Assembly (NCBI GenBank): GCA_947503925.1
Contig: CANNFQ010000001.1
Span: forward strand, 310,001 to 374,000
DNA from: an uncultured Paracoccaceae bacterium
Lineage (GTDB): Bacteria; Pseudomonadota; Alphaproteobacteria; Rhodobacterales; Rhodobacteraceae
Length of the DNA: 64,000 nucleotides
Direction of reading: 5' to 3'
Both the position numbers and the translations under genes were made by a program. Below the pieces are notes generated by a model. It did not search any database, had not been told where the DNA came from, and was given only the letters and a program-made list of their open reading frames with translations. How positions within the stretch are numbered: position 1 is the stretch's first letter; each line of letters opens with the position of its first letter. This document shows, in pieces, positions 8,341-17,881 of this stretch.

Positions 8341-10160
8341 TCAACGGTCACGGATTTTGCCAGATTGCGCGGCTGATCCACATCCGTGCCCTTGGCGATG
8401 GCAGTGTGGTAGGCGATCAACTGGGCGGGAACGGCGTAGAGGATGGGCGCCAGAAATGGGTCAATCTCTGGCATCAGGATCGTTTCCCAGACGCCTTCGC
8501 CAGCTTCGGCGGCCCCCTTTTTATCGGTGATCAAAAGAACCTTGCCGCCGCGCGCCATGACCTCTTGCATGTTCGAGATGGTCTTTTCGAAAAGCGCGTC
8601 GCGGGGCGCCATGACAATAACGGGCACATGTTTGTCGACCAAAGCGATTGGGCCGTGCTTGAGTTCGCCGGATGCGTAAGCTTCGGCGTGTATATAGCTG
8701 ATCTCTTTCAGTTTCAATGCACCTTCATGCGCAAGGGGATACATCGCCCCGCGACCCAGAAACAGGATATCCCGCGCCTCCGCCAGCTTGCGCGATATCT
8801 TGGTTGATTTGTCTTCGATACCCAAGGCGATGTTCAGAACGCCCGGCAGCGCGCGCAGATTTGCCAGTTTGTCGGCGAGTTCCGCCTCATCAATGCGTCC
8901 GCGCACATGGGCAGCCTGCAACGCCAGAATGGCAAGTGTTGTGAGCTGGCAGGTGAAGGCCTTGGTTGAGGCCACGCCGATTTCGGTGCCTGCGAGAATT
9001 GGCAGCGCTATATCGCTTTCGCGCGCGATGGAGCTTTCGGGGACATTGACCACTGATACGATCTTGTCCGCCTTGCCATCCATATAGCGCAGGGCAGCCA
9101 GCGTGTCGGCGGTTTCGCCCGATTGGCTGACGAAAAGCGCTACGGTTCCCGGCGTGACGGGAGGTTCGCGATACCGGAATTCGGAGGCCACATCGATTTC
9201 GACAGGCAGCCCCGCCAGTTGTTCAAACCAGTATTTGGCCACCATGCAGGCGTAGAAGGCCGTGCCGCAGGCGACCATGGTCAGCCGCTCGATTTTAGTG
9301 AAATCCAACCCCGGTTCGGGCAGGGTGATGGCGGTTGCGTCGGGGTCGATGTAATGGCTGAGCGCGCCTTGCAGCACGGTGGGCTGTTCAGCGATTTCCT
9401 TGGCCATGAAATGTTTGTAACCGGCCTTGTCGACCTGAGCTGTGTCGATCTGGATCACCTTCAGGTCCCGATTGGCGAGCTTGCCCGCGCTATCCCGAAT
9501 TTCGACTGAGTTGCGGGTGATAACGGCCCAGTCACCTTCCTCCAGATAGGTGATCCGGTCGGTCATCGGCGCAAGTGCGATCGCGTCAGAGCCGACGAAC
9601 ATTTCGCCATCGCCATGTCCAATGGCCAGCGGAGAGCCTTTGCGGGCGGCGATCAGCAGGTCATCTTCGCCATCAAAGAGGAAACAGAGCGCATAGGCCC
9701 CTTCGAGCCTTGCAATCGTTTGTTCGGCGGCATCGCGCGGGCTAAGCCCTTGGTCACGATAGTAATTTGCCAGAAGTGCTACGGTTTCGGTGTCCGTGTC
9801 GGTTTCAAAGGCAATACCCTGTTCGGCCAGGAACTCCCGCAACTCGCGGAAGTTTTCGATGATCCCGTTATGAACAACCGCAACGCCACCGGCGCGATGG
9901 GGATGGGCGTTGCCCGCGTTGGGAGCACCATGGGTGGCCCAGCGGGTATGGCCGATGCCAGCCTTGCCGGGCAGCGGATCGTGGACCAGCAGATCACTGA
10001 GATTGACCAGTTTGCCGACCGCGCGGCGGCGGCCCAGCTTCAGATTGTTGATCGTCGCAATCCCGGCACTGTCATATCCGCGATATTCGAGCCGCTTGAG
10101 CGCTTCGACCAGAATGGGCGCCGCTTCGTGATCGCCCAGTACCCCAACAATTCCACACAT
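8337..10160 (-). CDS. glmS: Glutamine--fructose-6-phosphate aminotransferase (GlmS)
   Basis: Makes glucosamine-6-phosphate from fructose-6-phosphate and glutamine, the entry step to UDP-GlcNAc for peptidoglycan and lipopolysaccharide. The 607-residue protein starts MCGIVGVLG, where Cys2 becomes the N-terminal nucleophile of the glutaminase domain. Two SIS sugar-isomerase domains follow (SQSGETADTLAAL, then FLGRGAMYPLAHEGALKLKE), and it ends in the conserved KSVTVE. It abuts glmU with no gap, and an AlkD-like gene overlaps its stop. No glmS ribozyme-like leader is possible here because the gene starts directly after the glmU stop. Confidence 0.98.
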   Translation of the reverse strand: MCGIVGVLGDHEAAPILVEALKRLEYRGYDSAGIATINNLKLGRRRAVGKLVNLSDLLVHDPLPGKAGIGHTRWATHGAPNAGNAHPHRAGGVAVVHNGIIENFRELREFLAEQGIAFETDTDTETVALLANYYRDQGLSPRDAAEQTIARLEGAYALCFLFDGEDDLLIAARKGSPLAIGHGDGEMFVGSDAIALAPMTDRITYLEEGDWAVITRNSVEIRDSAGKLANRDLKVIQIDTAQVDKAGYKHFMAKEIAEQPTVLQGALSHYIDPDATAITLPEPGLDFTKIERLTMVACGTAFYACMVAKYWFEQLAGLPVEIDVASEFRYREPPVTPGTVALFVSQSGETADTLAALRYMDGKADKIVSVVNVPESSIARESDIALPILAGTEIGVASTKAFTCQLTTLAILALQAAHVRGRIDEAELADKLANLRALPGVLNIALGIEDKSTKISRKLAEARDILFLGRGAMYPLAHEGALKLKEISYIHAEAYASGELKHGPIALVDKHVPVIVMAPRDALFEKTISNMQEVMARGGKVLLITDKKGAAEAGEGVWETILMPEIDPFLAPILYAVPAQLIAYHTAIAKGTDVDQPRNLAKSVTVE

Positions 10161-11507
10161 CTATTTGTTTCCCTTCGCCTTTTTGGCGCGCAATTTTTCA
10201 AATAATCTGGTTGCAAAGCCGGGTTTATTGTCTTGCCGCGCCCGGGCCACCGCAAGATCGCCGGATGGTACGTTTTTGGTGATGACCGAGCCGCTGCCTG
10301 TCATCGCCGCATCCCCAACGGTGACCGGGGCTACCAGCATCGTGTTCGACCCGATGAAGGCATCGGCCCCGATAGTGGTTTTATGTTTGAAGACCCCGTC
10401 GTAATTGCAGGTGATCGTGCCCGCCCCGATATTGGAGCGCGCGCCAATCTCAGCGTCACCCACATAGGACAGGTGATTGACCTTCGCCCCTTCGGCAATT
10501 TGGGCGTTCTTGATTTCGACGAAATTGCCGATTTTCACGTCCTCGGCCAGTTCCGCACCGGGCCGCAGGCGGGCGTATGGGCCGACAACGCTGCCGCGCG
10601 CCACATGGCAACCTTCGAGATGGCTGAACGCCCGGATTGTCGCCCCGGTTTCGACGCTGGCGCCGGGGCCGAAGACCACATGCGGTTCGATGATGGTGTC
10701 GCGCCCTACGACCGTGTCATGGGCAAAGAAGACCGTTTCAGGCGCCGTGAGCGTAACACCGTCAGCCATGGCCGCAATGCGTGCGCGGGTTTGAAACACA
10801 TCTTCTGCCGCCGCGAGTTCGGCGCGCGAATTGATGCCCATTGTTTCGGCTTCCGGGCATTGCACGACCGTGGCTCTCATTCCCTTGGCGTGCGCGATGC
10901 CGACGATATCGGTCAGGTAATATTCGCCAGCTGCGTTGTCATTGTTCACCGCATCAATCAATTCAAAAAGGGTTTTTGCATTTGCCGCGACAACGCCACT
11001 GTTACAAAGGCTTACGGCGCGTTCCTCATCCGATGCATCCTTGAATTCAACGATCCGGTCCAATTGATCGGCCTGCATGATCAATCGTCCATAGCGGCCC
11101 GGATCAGCGGCCTCGAACCCGAGCACAACCACGTCATGGGTCAGTCGTGCGGCGGTCATGGCGGCCAGTGTTTCGGGCCGGATGAACGGGGTGTCGCCGT
11201 AAAGCACGATGGCGTCACCGTCGAAACCGTCCAGCGCTTCGCGGGCCTGCGCAACGGCATGGCCGGTGCCCAGTTGTTCGTTTTGGAATGCAATCACCGC
11301 ATCTGGATCATAGGTTTGTGCGGCTTTTCCCACGGCATCGGCCCCGTGGCCCGCCACGATGACGGTGCGTTCTGGGTTAAGCGCCGCCCCCGATTTCATG
11401 GCATGCACAAGCATTGGTGCCCCCGCGATCTGGTGCAGTACTTTGGGCATGTCCGAATTCATGCGCGTGCCCATGCCTGCGCCCAGGATAATCAATGCGA
11501 TTGTCAT
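10161..11507 (-). CDS. glmU: Bifunctional UDP-GlcNAc pyrophosphorylase / glucosamine-1-P acetyltransferase (GlmU)
   Basis: Catalyses the last two steps to UDP-N-acetylglucosamine. The 448-residue protein has an N-terminal nucleotidyltransferase domain (LGAGMGTRM followed by the lysine in PKVLHQIAG, then YGDTPFI) and a C-terminal left-handed beta-helix with hexapeptide repeats from about residue 240 to 420. The acetyltransferase site shows IGNFVEIKNA and NYDGVFKHKT. Length matches rhodobacterial GlmU. It is the first gene of the glmU-glmS-alkD transcript. A divergent gph gene begins 128 bases away. Confidence 0.98.
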   Translation of the reverse strand: MTIALIILGAGMGTRMNSDMPKVLHQIAGAPMLVHAMKSGAALNPERTVIVAGHGADAVGKAAQTYDPDAVIAFQNEQLGTGHAVAQAREALDGFDGDAIVLYGDTPFIRPETLAAMTAARLTHDVVVLGFEAADPGRYGRLIMQADQLDRIVEFKDASDEERAVSLCNSGVVAANAKTLFELIDAVNNDNAAGEYYLTDIVGIAHAKGMRATVVQCPEAETMGINSRAELAAAEDVFQTRARIAAMADGVTLTAPETVFFAHDTVVGRDTIIEPHVVFGPGASVETGATIRAFSHLEGCHVARGSVVGPYARLRPGAELAEDVKIGNFVEIKNAQIAEGAKVNHLSYVGDAEIGARSNIGAGTITCNYDGVFKHKTTIGADAFIGSNTMLVAPVTVGDAAMTGSGSVITKNVPSGDLAVARARQDNKPGFATRLFEKLRAKKAKGNK

Positions 11508-11634
11508 TAATGTCTCAAACCTTCTTACTTTCCTCGTCTTCTACTGCGGTTTTGGATTATCACAAGGGCAGGGGGTTCACATCAGTTTACATGGCGTTAC
11601 AGAGGGCGGGGTGAAATCTGTTGAAAGGCGTTTG

Positions 11635-12297
11635 ATGCGCACGGTGATTTTTGATCTTGATGGGACGCTGGCTGATACAAGTGGCGATCTGATTGCGGCG
11701 GCGAACGCCTGTTTTCGGGGATTGGGGTTGGGTGATTTGCTTGATCCTGCCCGCGATGCTGCAACGGCTTTGCGCGGTGGCCGGGCGATGCTAAACCTTG
11801 GGTTTTCGCGGGTGACAGGTGTGGAGGCCGGCGAGGTGGATCGCCAATACCCCGTTTTGCTGGAGGCCTATGCGCAGGATATCGATACCCATACATTTCT
11901 TTATCCCGGGGCGATGTTGGCGGTCGATCAGTTGAAGTCGAATGGTTATGCCGTGGGTATTGCCACCAACAAACCCGAACGTCTGGCTGAACAGCTGATG
12001 CGCAGCCTAGGGGTGCGCGATGTGTTTGGATCGCTGATCGGCGCCGATACGCTGCCCGTGCGCAAGCCAGACCCAGAGCATCATTTTGAGGCTGTGCGCC
12101 GCGCGGGTGGTGACCCTGTCCGGTCCTTGCTGGTTGGCGATACGGCCACGGATCGCGATACGTCGCGCAATGCGGGCGTGCCATCGGTTCTGGTCACGTT
12201 CGGGCCGGGCCGCGATGATGTGCTGGCCCTTGATCCCGAAGCGACGATTGATGATTTTGCGGAACTTCCCGGCGTTGTGGCGGGGCTGATCAGCTAA
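11635..12297 (+). CDS. gph: HAD-superfamily phosphatase, phosphoglycolate phosphatase type
   Basis: Predicted to hydrolyse 2-phosphoglycolate in the cytoplasm. The 220-residue protein opens with HAD motif I FDLDGTLADT (nucleophile Asp and acid Asp), has motif II in IATNKPE (Thr), a motif III lysine in VRKPDPEH, and motif IV in GDTATDRDTSRNAG. The ATG at 11635 places motif I at residues 5-10 as in relatives. The longer in-frame opening upstream runs antisense into glmU and is not used. Other HAD substrates are possible. Confidence 0.85.
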   Translation: MRTVIFDLDGTLADTSGDLIAAANACFRGLGLGDLLDPARDAATALRGGRAMLNLGFSRVTGVEAGEVDRQYPVLLEAYAQDIDTHTFLYPGAMLAVDQLKSNGYAVGIATNKPERLAEQLMRSLGVRDVFGSLIGADTLPVRKPDPEHHFEAVRRAGGDPVRSLLVGDTATDRDTSRNAGVPSVLVTFGPGRDDVLALDPEATIDDFAELPGVVAGLIS

Positions 12298-12311
12298 TCA
12301 TTGACGGAGCT

Positions 12312-13541
12312 ATGAAGGGGGAACAATATCGCGCCATGACAGAAGTTTTTACAGGCAGTTTCACACAGCAAGAGCCGATCCCTGATGAAGGGATCGCGGC
12401 GGCCAATGCCGTCATGCGCCACGGCCGTTTGCACCGCTACAACACGTCCGGTGACGAGATCGCGGAAACTGCCCTGCTGGAAGAGGAATTCGCTGCCAGC
12501 ACTGGCGCGCGTTACTGCCTCGCCGTTGCGTCGGGCGGTTATGCGATGACCACCGCGTTGCGCGCCTGTGGTGTTGCACATGGTGACCGCGTGCTGACCA
12601 ATGCTTTCACGCTGGCCCCGGTGCCCGGTGCGATTGCTGCGGTGGGCGGGGTGCCGGTTTTTGTCGGCGTCACCGAGGATCTGGTGATTGATCTGGATGA
12701 TCTGGCGGCCAAGCTGGATCAGGCGCAGGTGCTGCTCCTCAGCCATATGCGCGGGCATATCTGTGATATGCGGGCGCTGATGTCGCTTTGTGATGCAGCT
12801 GGTGTGACCGTGATCGAGGATTGCGCCCATACGATGGGGGCTGCCTGGGACGGGGTGCAAAGTGGCCGCTGGGGCCGGTTTGGTTGCTATTCCACGCAGA
12901 CCTATAAGCATATCAATTCCGGTGAAGGCGGGTTGCTGATCTGCGATGATGCGGCGGATATGGCCCGCGCGATCATGCTGTCGGGCAGTTATATGCTGTT
13001 TGAAAAACATCGGGCAGCACCCCCGCCAGAGGCGTTTGCGCAGATTAAGTATGAAACGCCCAATATTTCGGGCCGGATGGACAATTTGCGTGCGGCGATC
13101 CTGCGTCCGCAATTGCGGGACCTTTCGGCGCAGGCAGCGCGGTGGAATGCGAGGTACCGGGTGGTTGACGCGGGTTTGCGTGACACGCCCGGCCTGCGGT
13201 TGATCAATCGGCCCGCGCAGGAAGAATTCGTCGCCTCATCGTTCCAGTTCCTGCTTTTGGATTGGTCAGCAGATGCCGTGGCAGATGTCATCACCCGTTG
13301 CAAGGCGCGGGGGGTTGAACTGAAATGGTTCGGAGGGGCAGAGCCGACCGGCTTTACCTCGCGCTATGATAGCTGGCGTTATGCCCCGTCGGCGCGGATG
13401 CCCGCATCTGACAGGGTGCTGGCCGGGGTCATTGATATGCGGCTGCCACTAACATTCAGTCTGGATGATTGTGCACTGATTGCACGGATCATCCGGGCCG
13501 AAGTCTCTGCCGTTTATCAAAGGCAAGTTGCCGCCGCCTAG
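12312..13541 (+). CDS. DegT/DnrJ/EryC1/StrS family PLP-dependent aminotransferase
   Basis: 409-residue fold-type I aminotransferase of the sugar-aminotransferase family. The Schiff-base lysine is in TQTYKHINSGEGG; the cofactor-binding aspartate is in IEDCAHTMGA, and the conserved NISGRMDNLRAAIL stretch is present. An ACGGAG site precedes ATG 12312; ATG 12336 is an alternative start. Members usually transaminate nucleotide-linked 3- or 4-keto sugars or make 3-amino-5-hydroxybenzoate, but no sugar or polyketide genes are adjacent, so the substrate is open. It follows gph by 14 bases and may share its transcript. Confidence 0.82.
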   Translation: MKGEQYRAMTEVFTGSFTQQEPIPDEGIAAANAVMRHGRLHRYNTSGDEIAETALLEEEFAASTGARYCLAVASGGYAMTTALRACGVAHGDRVLTNAFTLAPVPGAIAAVGGVPVFVGVTEDLVIDLDDLAAKLDQAQVLLLSHMRGHICDMRALMSLCDAAGVTVIEDCAHTMGAAWDGVQSGRWGRFGCYSTQTYKHINSGEGGLLICDDAADMARAIMLSGSYMLFEKHRAAPPPEAFAQIKYETPNISGRMDNLRAAILRPQLRDLSAQAARWNARYRVVDAGLRDTPGLRLINRPAQEEFVASSFQFLLLDWSADAVADVITRCKARGVELKWFGGAEPTGFTSRYDSWRYAPSARMPASDRVLAGVIDMRLPLTFSLDDCALIARIIRAEVSAVYQRQVAAA

Positions 13542-13558
13542 GCGGGCCAAGAAATGAC

Positions 13559-13602
13559 TCGACAGGTTTGACGATCCACGCCTATAAATGAACAAGTGTT
13601 CA
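13559..13602 (+). promoter_or_regulatory. Promoter and operator of the leucine/isovalerate catabolic operon
   Basis: TCGACA at 13559-13564 and TATAAA at 13583-13588 (spacer 18) form a good sigma70-type promoter. Directly after the -10 lies the perfect inverted repeat TGAACA-AG-TGTTCA (13589-13602), covering the expected start of transcription. A repressor bound there would block the promoter. Short palindromes of this kind are typical of TetR-type regulators. ivd starts at 13623, with GGAG at 13612-13615. Confidence 0.6.
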
Positions 13603-13622
13603 ATTAAAGCCGGAGCGCGCTT

Positions 13623-14786
13623 ATGTTTCATGCCTCAATGACATTCGATTTGGGTGAGGATGTGAATGCCCTGCGGGATATGGTCCATGCCTGGGCGCAG
13701 GACCGGGTCAAGCCGATGGCGGCCGAGATTGACCTTATGAACAGTTTCCCGCCCGAACTTTGGCCCGAAATGGGTGAGCTTGGCCTTTTGGGCGTGACCG
13801 TGGACGAAGAATATGGCGGGGCGGGGATGTCATACCTCGCGCATACAGTCGCCATCGAAGAAATCGCGCGCGCCAGCGCCTCTGTCTCATTGTCCTACGG
13901 GGCCCATTCGAACCTGTGTGTCAATCAGATCAAGTTGAACGGAAATGATGAACAAAAGGCAAACTATCTGCCCCGTCTGATTTCCGGGGAACATGTGGGT
14001 GCCCTCGCTATGTCCGAGGCGGGCGCGGGTTCGGACGTTGTTTCCATGTCCTTGCGGGCCGAAAAGCGTAACGATCACTACCGCCTGAACGGCAATAAAT
14101 ACTGGATCACCAATGGCCCGGATGCCGATACGCTTGTTGTTTATGCCAAGACCGACCCGGATGCCGGATCAAAGGGGATCACGGCCTTTCTGATTGAAAA
14201 AGAGATGACCGGGTTTTCGACATCTCCCCATTTCGACAAGCTGGGCATGCGCGGGTCGAATACAGCCGAGCTGATCTTTGACGATGTGCAGGTCCCGTTT
14301 GAAAATGTGCTGGGCGAGGAGGGTAAGGGCGTTCGCGTGCTGATGTCCGGCCTTGATTATGAACGGGTCGTGCTGGCGGGCATCGGGCTTGGGATCATGG
14401 CGGCCTGTCTGGACGAGGTGATGCCCTATATTTCCACCCGCAAGCAGTTTGGCGAACCGATTGGCAATTTCCAACTGATGCAGGGCAAGATCGCCGATAT
14501 GTATACGGCGATGAATTCGGCGCGGGCTTATGTTTATGAGGTCGCGCGTGCCTGTGACCGGGGCACGGTGACACGGCAGGATGCAGCGGCCTGTTGTCTC
14601 TATGCCTCGGAAGAAGGCATGAAACAGGCGCATCAGGCGGTGCAGGCGATGGGCGGGGCGGGGTTCCTGAATGATGCGCCAGTGGCGCGCATCTTCCGCG
14701 ACGCTAAGCTGATGGAGATCGGTGCAGGCACGTCTGAAATCCGACGGATGCTGGTCGGGCGCGAGCTGATGGGGGCGATGGGGTGA
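13623..14786 (+). CDS. ivd: Isovaleryl-CoA dehydrogenase
   Basis: FAD-dependent acyl-CoA dehydrogenase that oxidises isovaleryl-CoA to 3-methylcrotonyl-CoA in leucine breakdown, passing electrons to ETF. The 387-residue protein shows the family signatures [16 protein letters not shown] and the C-terminal [22 protein letters not shown]. The catalytic base position typical of isovaleryl-CoA dehydrogenases is present as the Glu in [11 protein letters not shown], rather than the C-terminal Glu used by short- and medium-chain enzymes. The ATG at 13623 follows GGAG with a seven-base gap. It is the first gene of the operon, and the next gene starts with GTG overlapping its stop. Confidence 0.95.
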   Translation: MFHASMTFDLGEDVNALRDMVHAWAQDRVKPMAAEIDLMNSFPPELWPEMGELGLLGVTVDEEYGGAGMSYLAHTVAIEEIARASASVSLSYGAHSNLCVNQIKLNGNDEQKANYLPRLISGEHVGALAMSEAGAGSDVVSMSLRAEKRNDHYRLNGNKYWITNGPDADTLVVYAKTDPDAGSKGITAFLIEKEMTGFSTSPHFDKLGMRGSNTAELIFDDVQVPFENVLGEEGKGVRVLMSGLDYERVVLAGIGLGIMAACLDEVMPYISTRKQFGEPIGNFQLMQGKIADMYTAMNSARAYVYEVARACDRGTVTRQDAAACCLYASEEGMKQAHQAVQAMGGAGFLNDAPVARIFRDAKLMEIGAGTSEIRRMLVGRELMGAMG

Positions 14787-15256
14787 GGTGGTTTTGCGCA
14801 GGCTTGTTGTTGGCGGCTGTACAGGGTGTGACCGCAGCAAACGCGCAGGAGCCTGTTTTTTCTGTGAAGGTTGTTGAGCAATGCCTGCTTGAAAACTCCG
14901 ATCCCTATCTTTGTGTTGGGGCCGCCGCATCTGCATGTATCGAAAGCGGTGGCGGTATTACTGCGGTGCAGGGTCATTGCTACGATCAGGAACTTCAGTA
15001 CTGGAATGAATTGCAGGAAAAGTACTTTTCGGCTTTGGGGGCTGGATTACAGCGTAGGGATGCTGAACCCGCGAGTTACGAATCTGACGCCGCTGAAAAA
15101 CTACGCGACATGCAGCGCACATGGATCGCTTATCGGGATGCGCGTTGCAATCTTGTCGACTCGATATATGGCTCCACTCCAGCTTATGTCGCTTGCGAAA
15201 TGCGTGCGACGGCGGAGCAGGCACTTGTCCTGCGCGCATTGATCGAGGCGTCCTAA
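14783..15256 (+). CDS. LprI-like (DUF1311) secreted protein
   Basis: 157 residues with a GTG start overlapping the ivd stop. A signal peptide ([21 protein letters not shown], cleavage near ANAQ) is followed by a domain typical of the lysozyme-inhibitor LprI family: four to six cysteines and the signature [14 protein letters not shown] near residue 115. It should be periplasmic. Its location inside a leucine-degradation operon is odd. Its codon use looks less GC-rich than ivd, hinting at later insertion. Function in this host unknown. Confidence 0.8.
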   Translation: MRWFCAGLLLAAVQGVTAANAQEPVFSVKVVEQCLLENSDPYLCVGAAASACIESGGGITAVQGHCYDQELQYWNELQEKYFSALGAGLQRRDAEPASYESDAAEKLRDMQRTWIAYRDARCNLVDSIYGSTPAYVACEMRATAEQALVLRALIEAS

Positions 15257-15259
15257 GCG

Positions 15260-15553
15260 ATGCGGCGCTGGTATCTCTTTGCGCCGTTAGCGGGATTGAC
15301 CGCCTTCGCAGCCTATCTTGGCTTACGCGCTGCGGATGTTCCTAGCGAAACTGAGATTATCAACCGCTACGCCGCTGCATACATGTCGATCGCCCCCGAC
15401 GGTGCCGATCCGACGGACTGCGCCGCCGTCCCGCACCCTGATGAAGCGATCCGCATGGTGATCAGCTGTGCCCACGACAGCGGGCTGACAACCACATATT
15501 TCGTTGGCCCGCGCGGTGAGGCGCTGCCGGAACCGGAAGGATACTCTGCATGA
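15260..15553 (+). CDS. Small secreted or membrane-anchored hypothetical protein
   Basis: 97 residues. One hydrophobic N-terminal segment ([19 protein letters not shown]) follows MRR, either a signal anchor or signal peptide. The soluble part has two cysteines (DPTDCAAV and VISCAHD) that could pair. It starts three bases after the preceding LprI-like gene, and the mccB ATG overlaps its stop as ATGA, so it is translationally embedded in the leucine operon. No family recognised. Confidence 0.65.
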   Translation: MRRWYLFAPLAGLTAFAAYLGLRAADVPSETEIINRYAAAYMSIAPDGADPTDCAAVPHPDEAIRMVISCAHDSGLTTTYFVGPRGEALPEPEGYSA

Positions 15554-17109
15554 CCCGTGATGCGCATGAGGCCGCGCTGGCCGAGATTGCTGAAGCCGCA
15601 GCCACTGCCGCGGCGGGAGGCGGTGAGAAATCCCGCGCCCGTCATCTGAGCCGTGGCAAGATGCTGCCCCGTGACCGGGTCGCGGGGTTGCTTGACCCCG
15701 GTTCTGCGTTTCTGGAGGTGGGGGCGACCGCCGCCCATGGCATGTATGATGGGGCTGCCCCTTGTGCTGGCGTCATCGCGGGCGTGGGCCGGGTCAACGG
15801 TGTTGAGGTCATGGTCGTCTGCAATGATGCGACCGTGAAGGGCGGCACCTATTATCCGATGACCGTCAAGAAACATCTGCGCGCCCAAGAGATTGCGGAG
15901 GTCTGCAATCTGCCGTGCGTTTATCTGGTGGATAGCGGCGGGGCGAACCTGCCCAATCAGGATGAGGTGTTTCCGGATCGCGACCATTTTGGGCGGATTT
16001 TCTATAACCAGGCGCAGATGTCCGCCAAGGGCATTCCGCAGATCGCTGTGGTCATGGGGTCCTGCACGGCAGGCGGGGCTTATGTGCCTGCGATGGCCGA
16101 TGTGTCGATTATTGTGAAGGAGCAAGGGACGATCTTTCTTGCCGGACCGCCATTGGTAAAGGCGGCGACGGGTGAGGTTGTGTCGGCTGAGGATTTGGGC
16201 GGCGGGGATGTTCATACCCGCCTGTCCGGGGTGGCCGACTACCTGGCTGAGGATGATGCCCATGCGCTCGCGCTCGCCCGGCAGGCGGTAGCGTCTTGTT
16301 CGCGTGAGAAAACATTTGATGTCAAACGGTTGACGCCTGAACCTCCTGCATTTGATCCGGCGAGTTTGTTTGACGTCGTTCCCGCCGATCTGCGCACGCC
16401 CTATGATATTCGCGAGGTGATCCGGCGGATTGTCGATGGCTCGCGTTTTGATGAATTCAAGGCGCGGTTTGGCGAGACGCTGGTTTGTGGCTTTGCCCAT
16501 GTTGACGGTTGGCCCTGTGGAATCGTGGCGAATAATGGCGTGCTGTTTTCGGAGAGCGCCCAGAAGGGTGCGCATTTTGTGGAACTGTGCAGCCAGCGCC
16601 GTATCCCGCTGGTTTTCCTGCAGAATATCACCGGATTTATGGTGGGTCAGAAATACGAAAATGAAGGCATCGCGCGCCACGGGGCCAAGATGGTGACAGC
16701 CGTGGCCACCACATCCGTGCCCAAGATTACGATGGTTGTCGGCGGGTCGTTTGGCGCTGGAAATTATGGCATGTCAGGAAGGGCTTATAGCCCGGAGTTC
16801 ATGTGGTCATGGCCGACTTCCCGTATCTCTGTCATGGGCGGTGAACAGGCGGCGGGTGTGTTGGCGACGGTCAAGCGCGACGCGATTGAGCGCGGCGGTG
16901 GAGAGTGGTCGGCGGAGGAAGAAGCCGCCTTCAAACAGCCAACGATTGATATGTTCGCGGAACAGTCGCACCCGCTTTATGCCTCTGCCCGGCTCTGGGA
17001 TGACGGGGTGATTGACCCGCGCAAAAGCCGGGAGGTTTTGGCACTGTCGCTGTCTGCCGCGCTGAATGCCCCGATTGAGGAGACACGTTTCGGCGTGTTT
17101 CGGATGTGA
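15550..17109 (+). CDS. mccB: Methylcrotonyl-CoA carboxylase, carboxyltransferase (beta) subunit
   Basis: Transfers the carboxyl group from carboxybiotin on MccA to 3-methylcrotonyl-CoA, giving 3-methylglutaconyl-CoA. 519 residues with two crotonase-like carboxyltransferase halves: N-domain with [47 protein letters not shown] and [13 protein letters not shown]-domain with [34 protein letters not shown] and [16 protein letters not shown]. These fix it as MccB rather than propionyl-CoA carboxylase beta. It starts by overlap with the preceding small ORF. A 94-base gap with a short direct repeat separates it from the next ORF. Confidence 0.95.
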   Translation: MTRDAHEAALAEIAEAAATAAAGGGEKSRARHLSRGKMLPRDRVAGLLDPGSAFLEVGATAAHGMYDGAAPCAGVIAGVGRVNGVEVMVVCNDATVKGGTYYPMTVKKHLRAQEIAEVCNLPCVYLVDSGGANLPNQDEVFPDRDHFGRIFYNQAQMSAKGIPQIAVVMGSCTAGGAYVPAMADVSIIVKEQGTIFLAGPPLVKAATGEVVSAEDLGGGDVHTRLSGVADYLAEDDAHALALARQAVASCSREKTFDVKRLTPEPPAFDPASLFDVVPADLRTPYDIREVIRRIVDGSRFDEFKARFGETLVCGFAHVDGWPCGIVANNGVLFSESAQKGAHFVELCSQRRIPLVFLQNITGFMVGQKYENEGIARHGAKMVTAVATTSVPKITMVVGGSFGAGNYGMSGRAYSPEFMWSWPTSRISVMGGEQAAGVLATVKRDAIERGGGEWSAEEEAAFKQPTIDMFAEQSHPLYASARLWDDGVIDPRKSREVLALSLSAALNAPIEETRFGVFRM

Positions 17110-17131
17110 TGGGATTGGCCCAAAAATACCT

Positions 17132-17169
17132 GTCGGCAAAGCGTCGGCCTTGCGTCGGCAAAACGTCGG
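17132..17169 (+). repeat. Short direct repeat between mccB and the next ORF
   Basis: GTCGGCAAAGCGTCGG at 17132-17147 and GTCGGCAAAACGTCGG at 17154-17169 match at 15 of 16 positions with a 22-base period, and GTCGG occurs several more times up to about 17190. It may be a slippage product or a binding site. No inverted symmetry is seen. Confidence 0.5.
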
Positions 17170-17203
17170 ACCCTTGCGGTCGGTCGGTTAAGGGGCCGGT
17201 CGT

Positions 17204-17878
17204 ATGACCGTGCGGCGTTCGATCAAGGATCGGCTGCTGGACCAACTGCCATCGGTCAAGATGCCGACACTGGGCAAGACGGTCGATATCCCGGTCTATG
17301 TCATCCACAATAGTGCGGATGCCGAGGATTATTTCTTTATCTTCGATTTCGAACAGTTTGTGGAACGGTCGCGTTCGGGGATGTTCGTGCGGCCAAGGCT
17401 GAAAGTCTGGGCGGGGCGGAGCGATTTTGCGCGTGGTCGTTTCGCGCGACAGTTCCGCGAAAGCTTTGCCCGCGAGTTTGAGGCCGCGCGCAAGGCCATG
17501 TCTGCAGGGGCGGACAAAGGTGGGTCAGGCTGGTTCAGCTGGTCAATGGGGTTGGACATCATCCCCAATTTCGTGGCCCACGTCGTTTTGTTGGTCGCCT
17601 TGTCGGCGGGCAAGATGGTCTGGTCTGCCTTGCCATTGCCCGGCTTTCTGCGTGGCAAAAGCGATGGCGAGAAGCTGGAGCGAAGCATTGAGGACACACA
17701 GACGAAAGTTGATCGGGCGCTGGAAGAGATGGAAGTCACGCTTCATCAGGTACTGTTTGAACATGCGTTCAAAGATGGCGCGCCCGGATCGCGCCGCGAG
17801 ATGGATCACGATGCCTGGCCGCTGCCTGATTTCGTTTCACAGCATCTGACAGATAAGAAATCAACATCATGGTGGTAA
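17204..17878 (+). CDS. Conserved-looking hypothetical protein in the leucine operon
   Basis: 224 residues, no family recognised. The first half is charged (DYFFIFDFEQFVERSRSGMF, then Arg-rich GRFARQFRESFAREFE). One hydrophobic segment at about 122-140 (IIPNFVAHVVLLVALSAGKMVW) could cross the membrane. A helical, coiled-coil-like stretch follows (SIEDTQTKVDRALEEMEVTLHQVLFEHAF). It ends in SWW only three bases before mccA. Its position between the two carboxylase subunit genes suggests a role linked to that complex or merely a shared transcript. Confidence 0.7.
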   Translation: MTVRRSIKDRLLDQLPSVKMPTLGKTVDIPVYVIHNSADAEDYFFIFDFEQFVERSRSGMFVRPRLKVWAGRSDFARGRFARQFRESFAREFEAARKAMSAGADKGGSGWFSWSMGLDIIPNFVAHVVLLVALSAGKMVWSALPLPGFLRGKSDGEKLERSIEDTQTKVDRALEEMEVTLHQVLFEHAFKDGAPGSRREMDHDAWPLPDFVSQHLTDKKSTSWW

Positions 17879-17881
17879 GCG

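Noticed and set aside
10161-10300. glmS ribozyme or riboswitch upstream of glmS
   Set aside because: glmS begins directly after the glmU stop, leaving no leader; such ribozymes are mainly known from Gram-positive bacteria.
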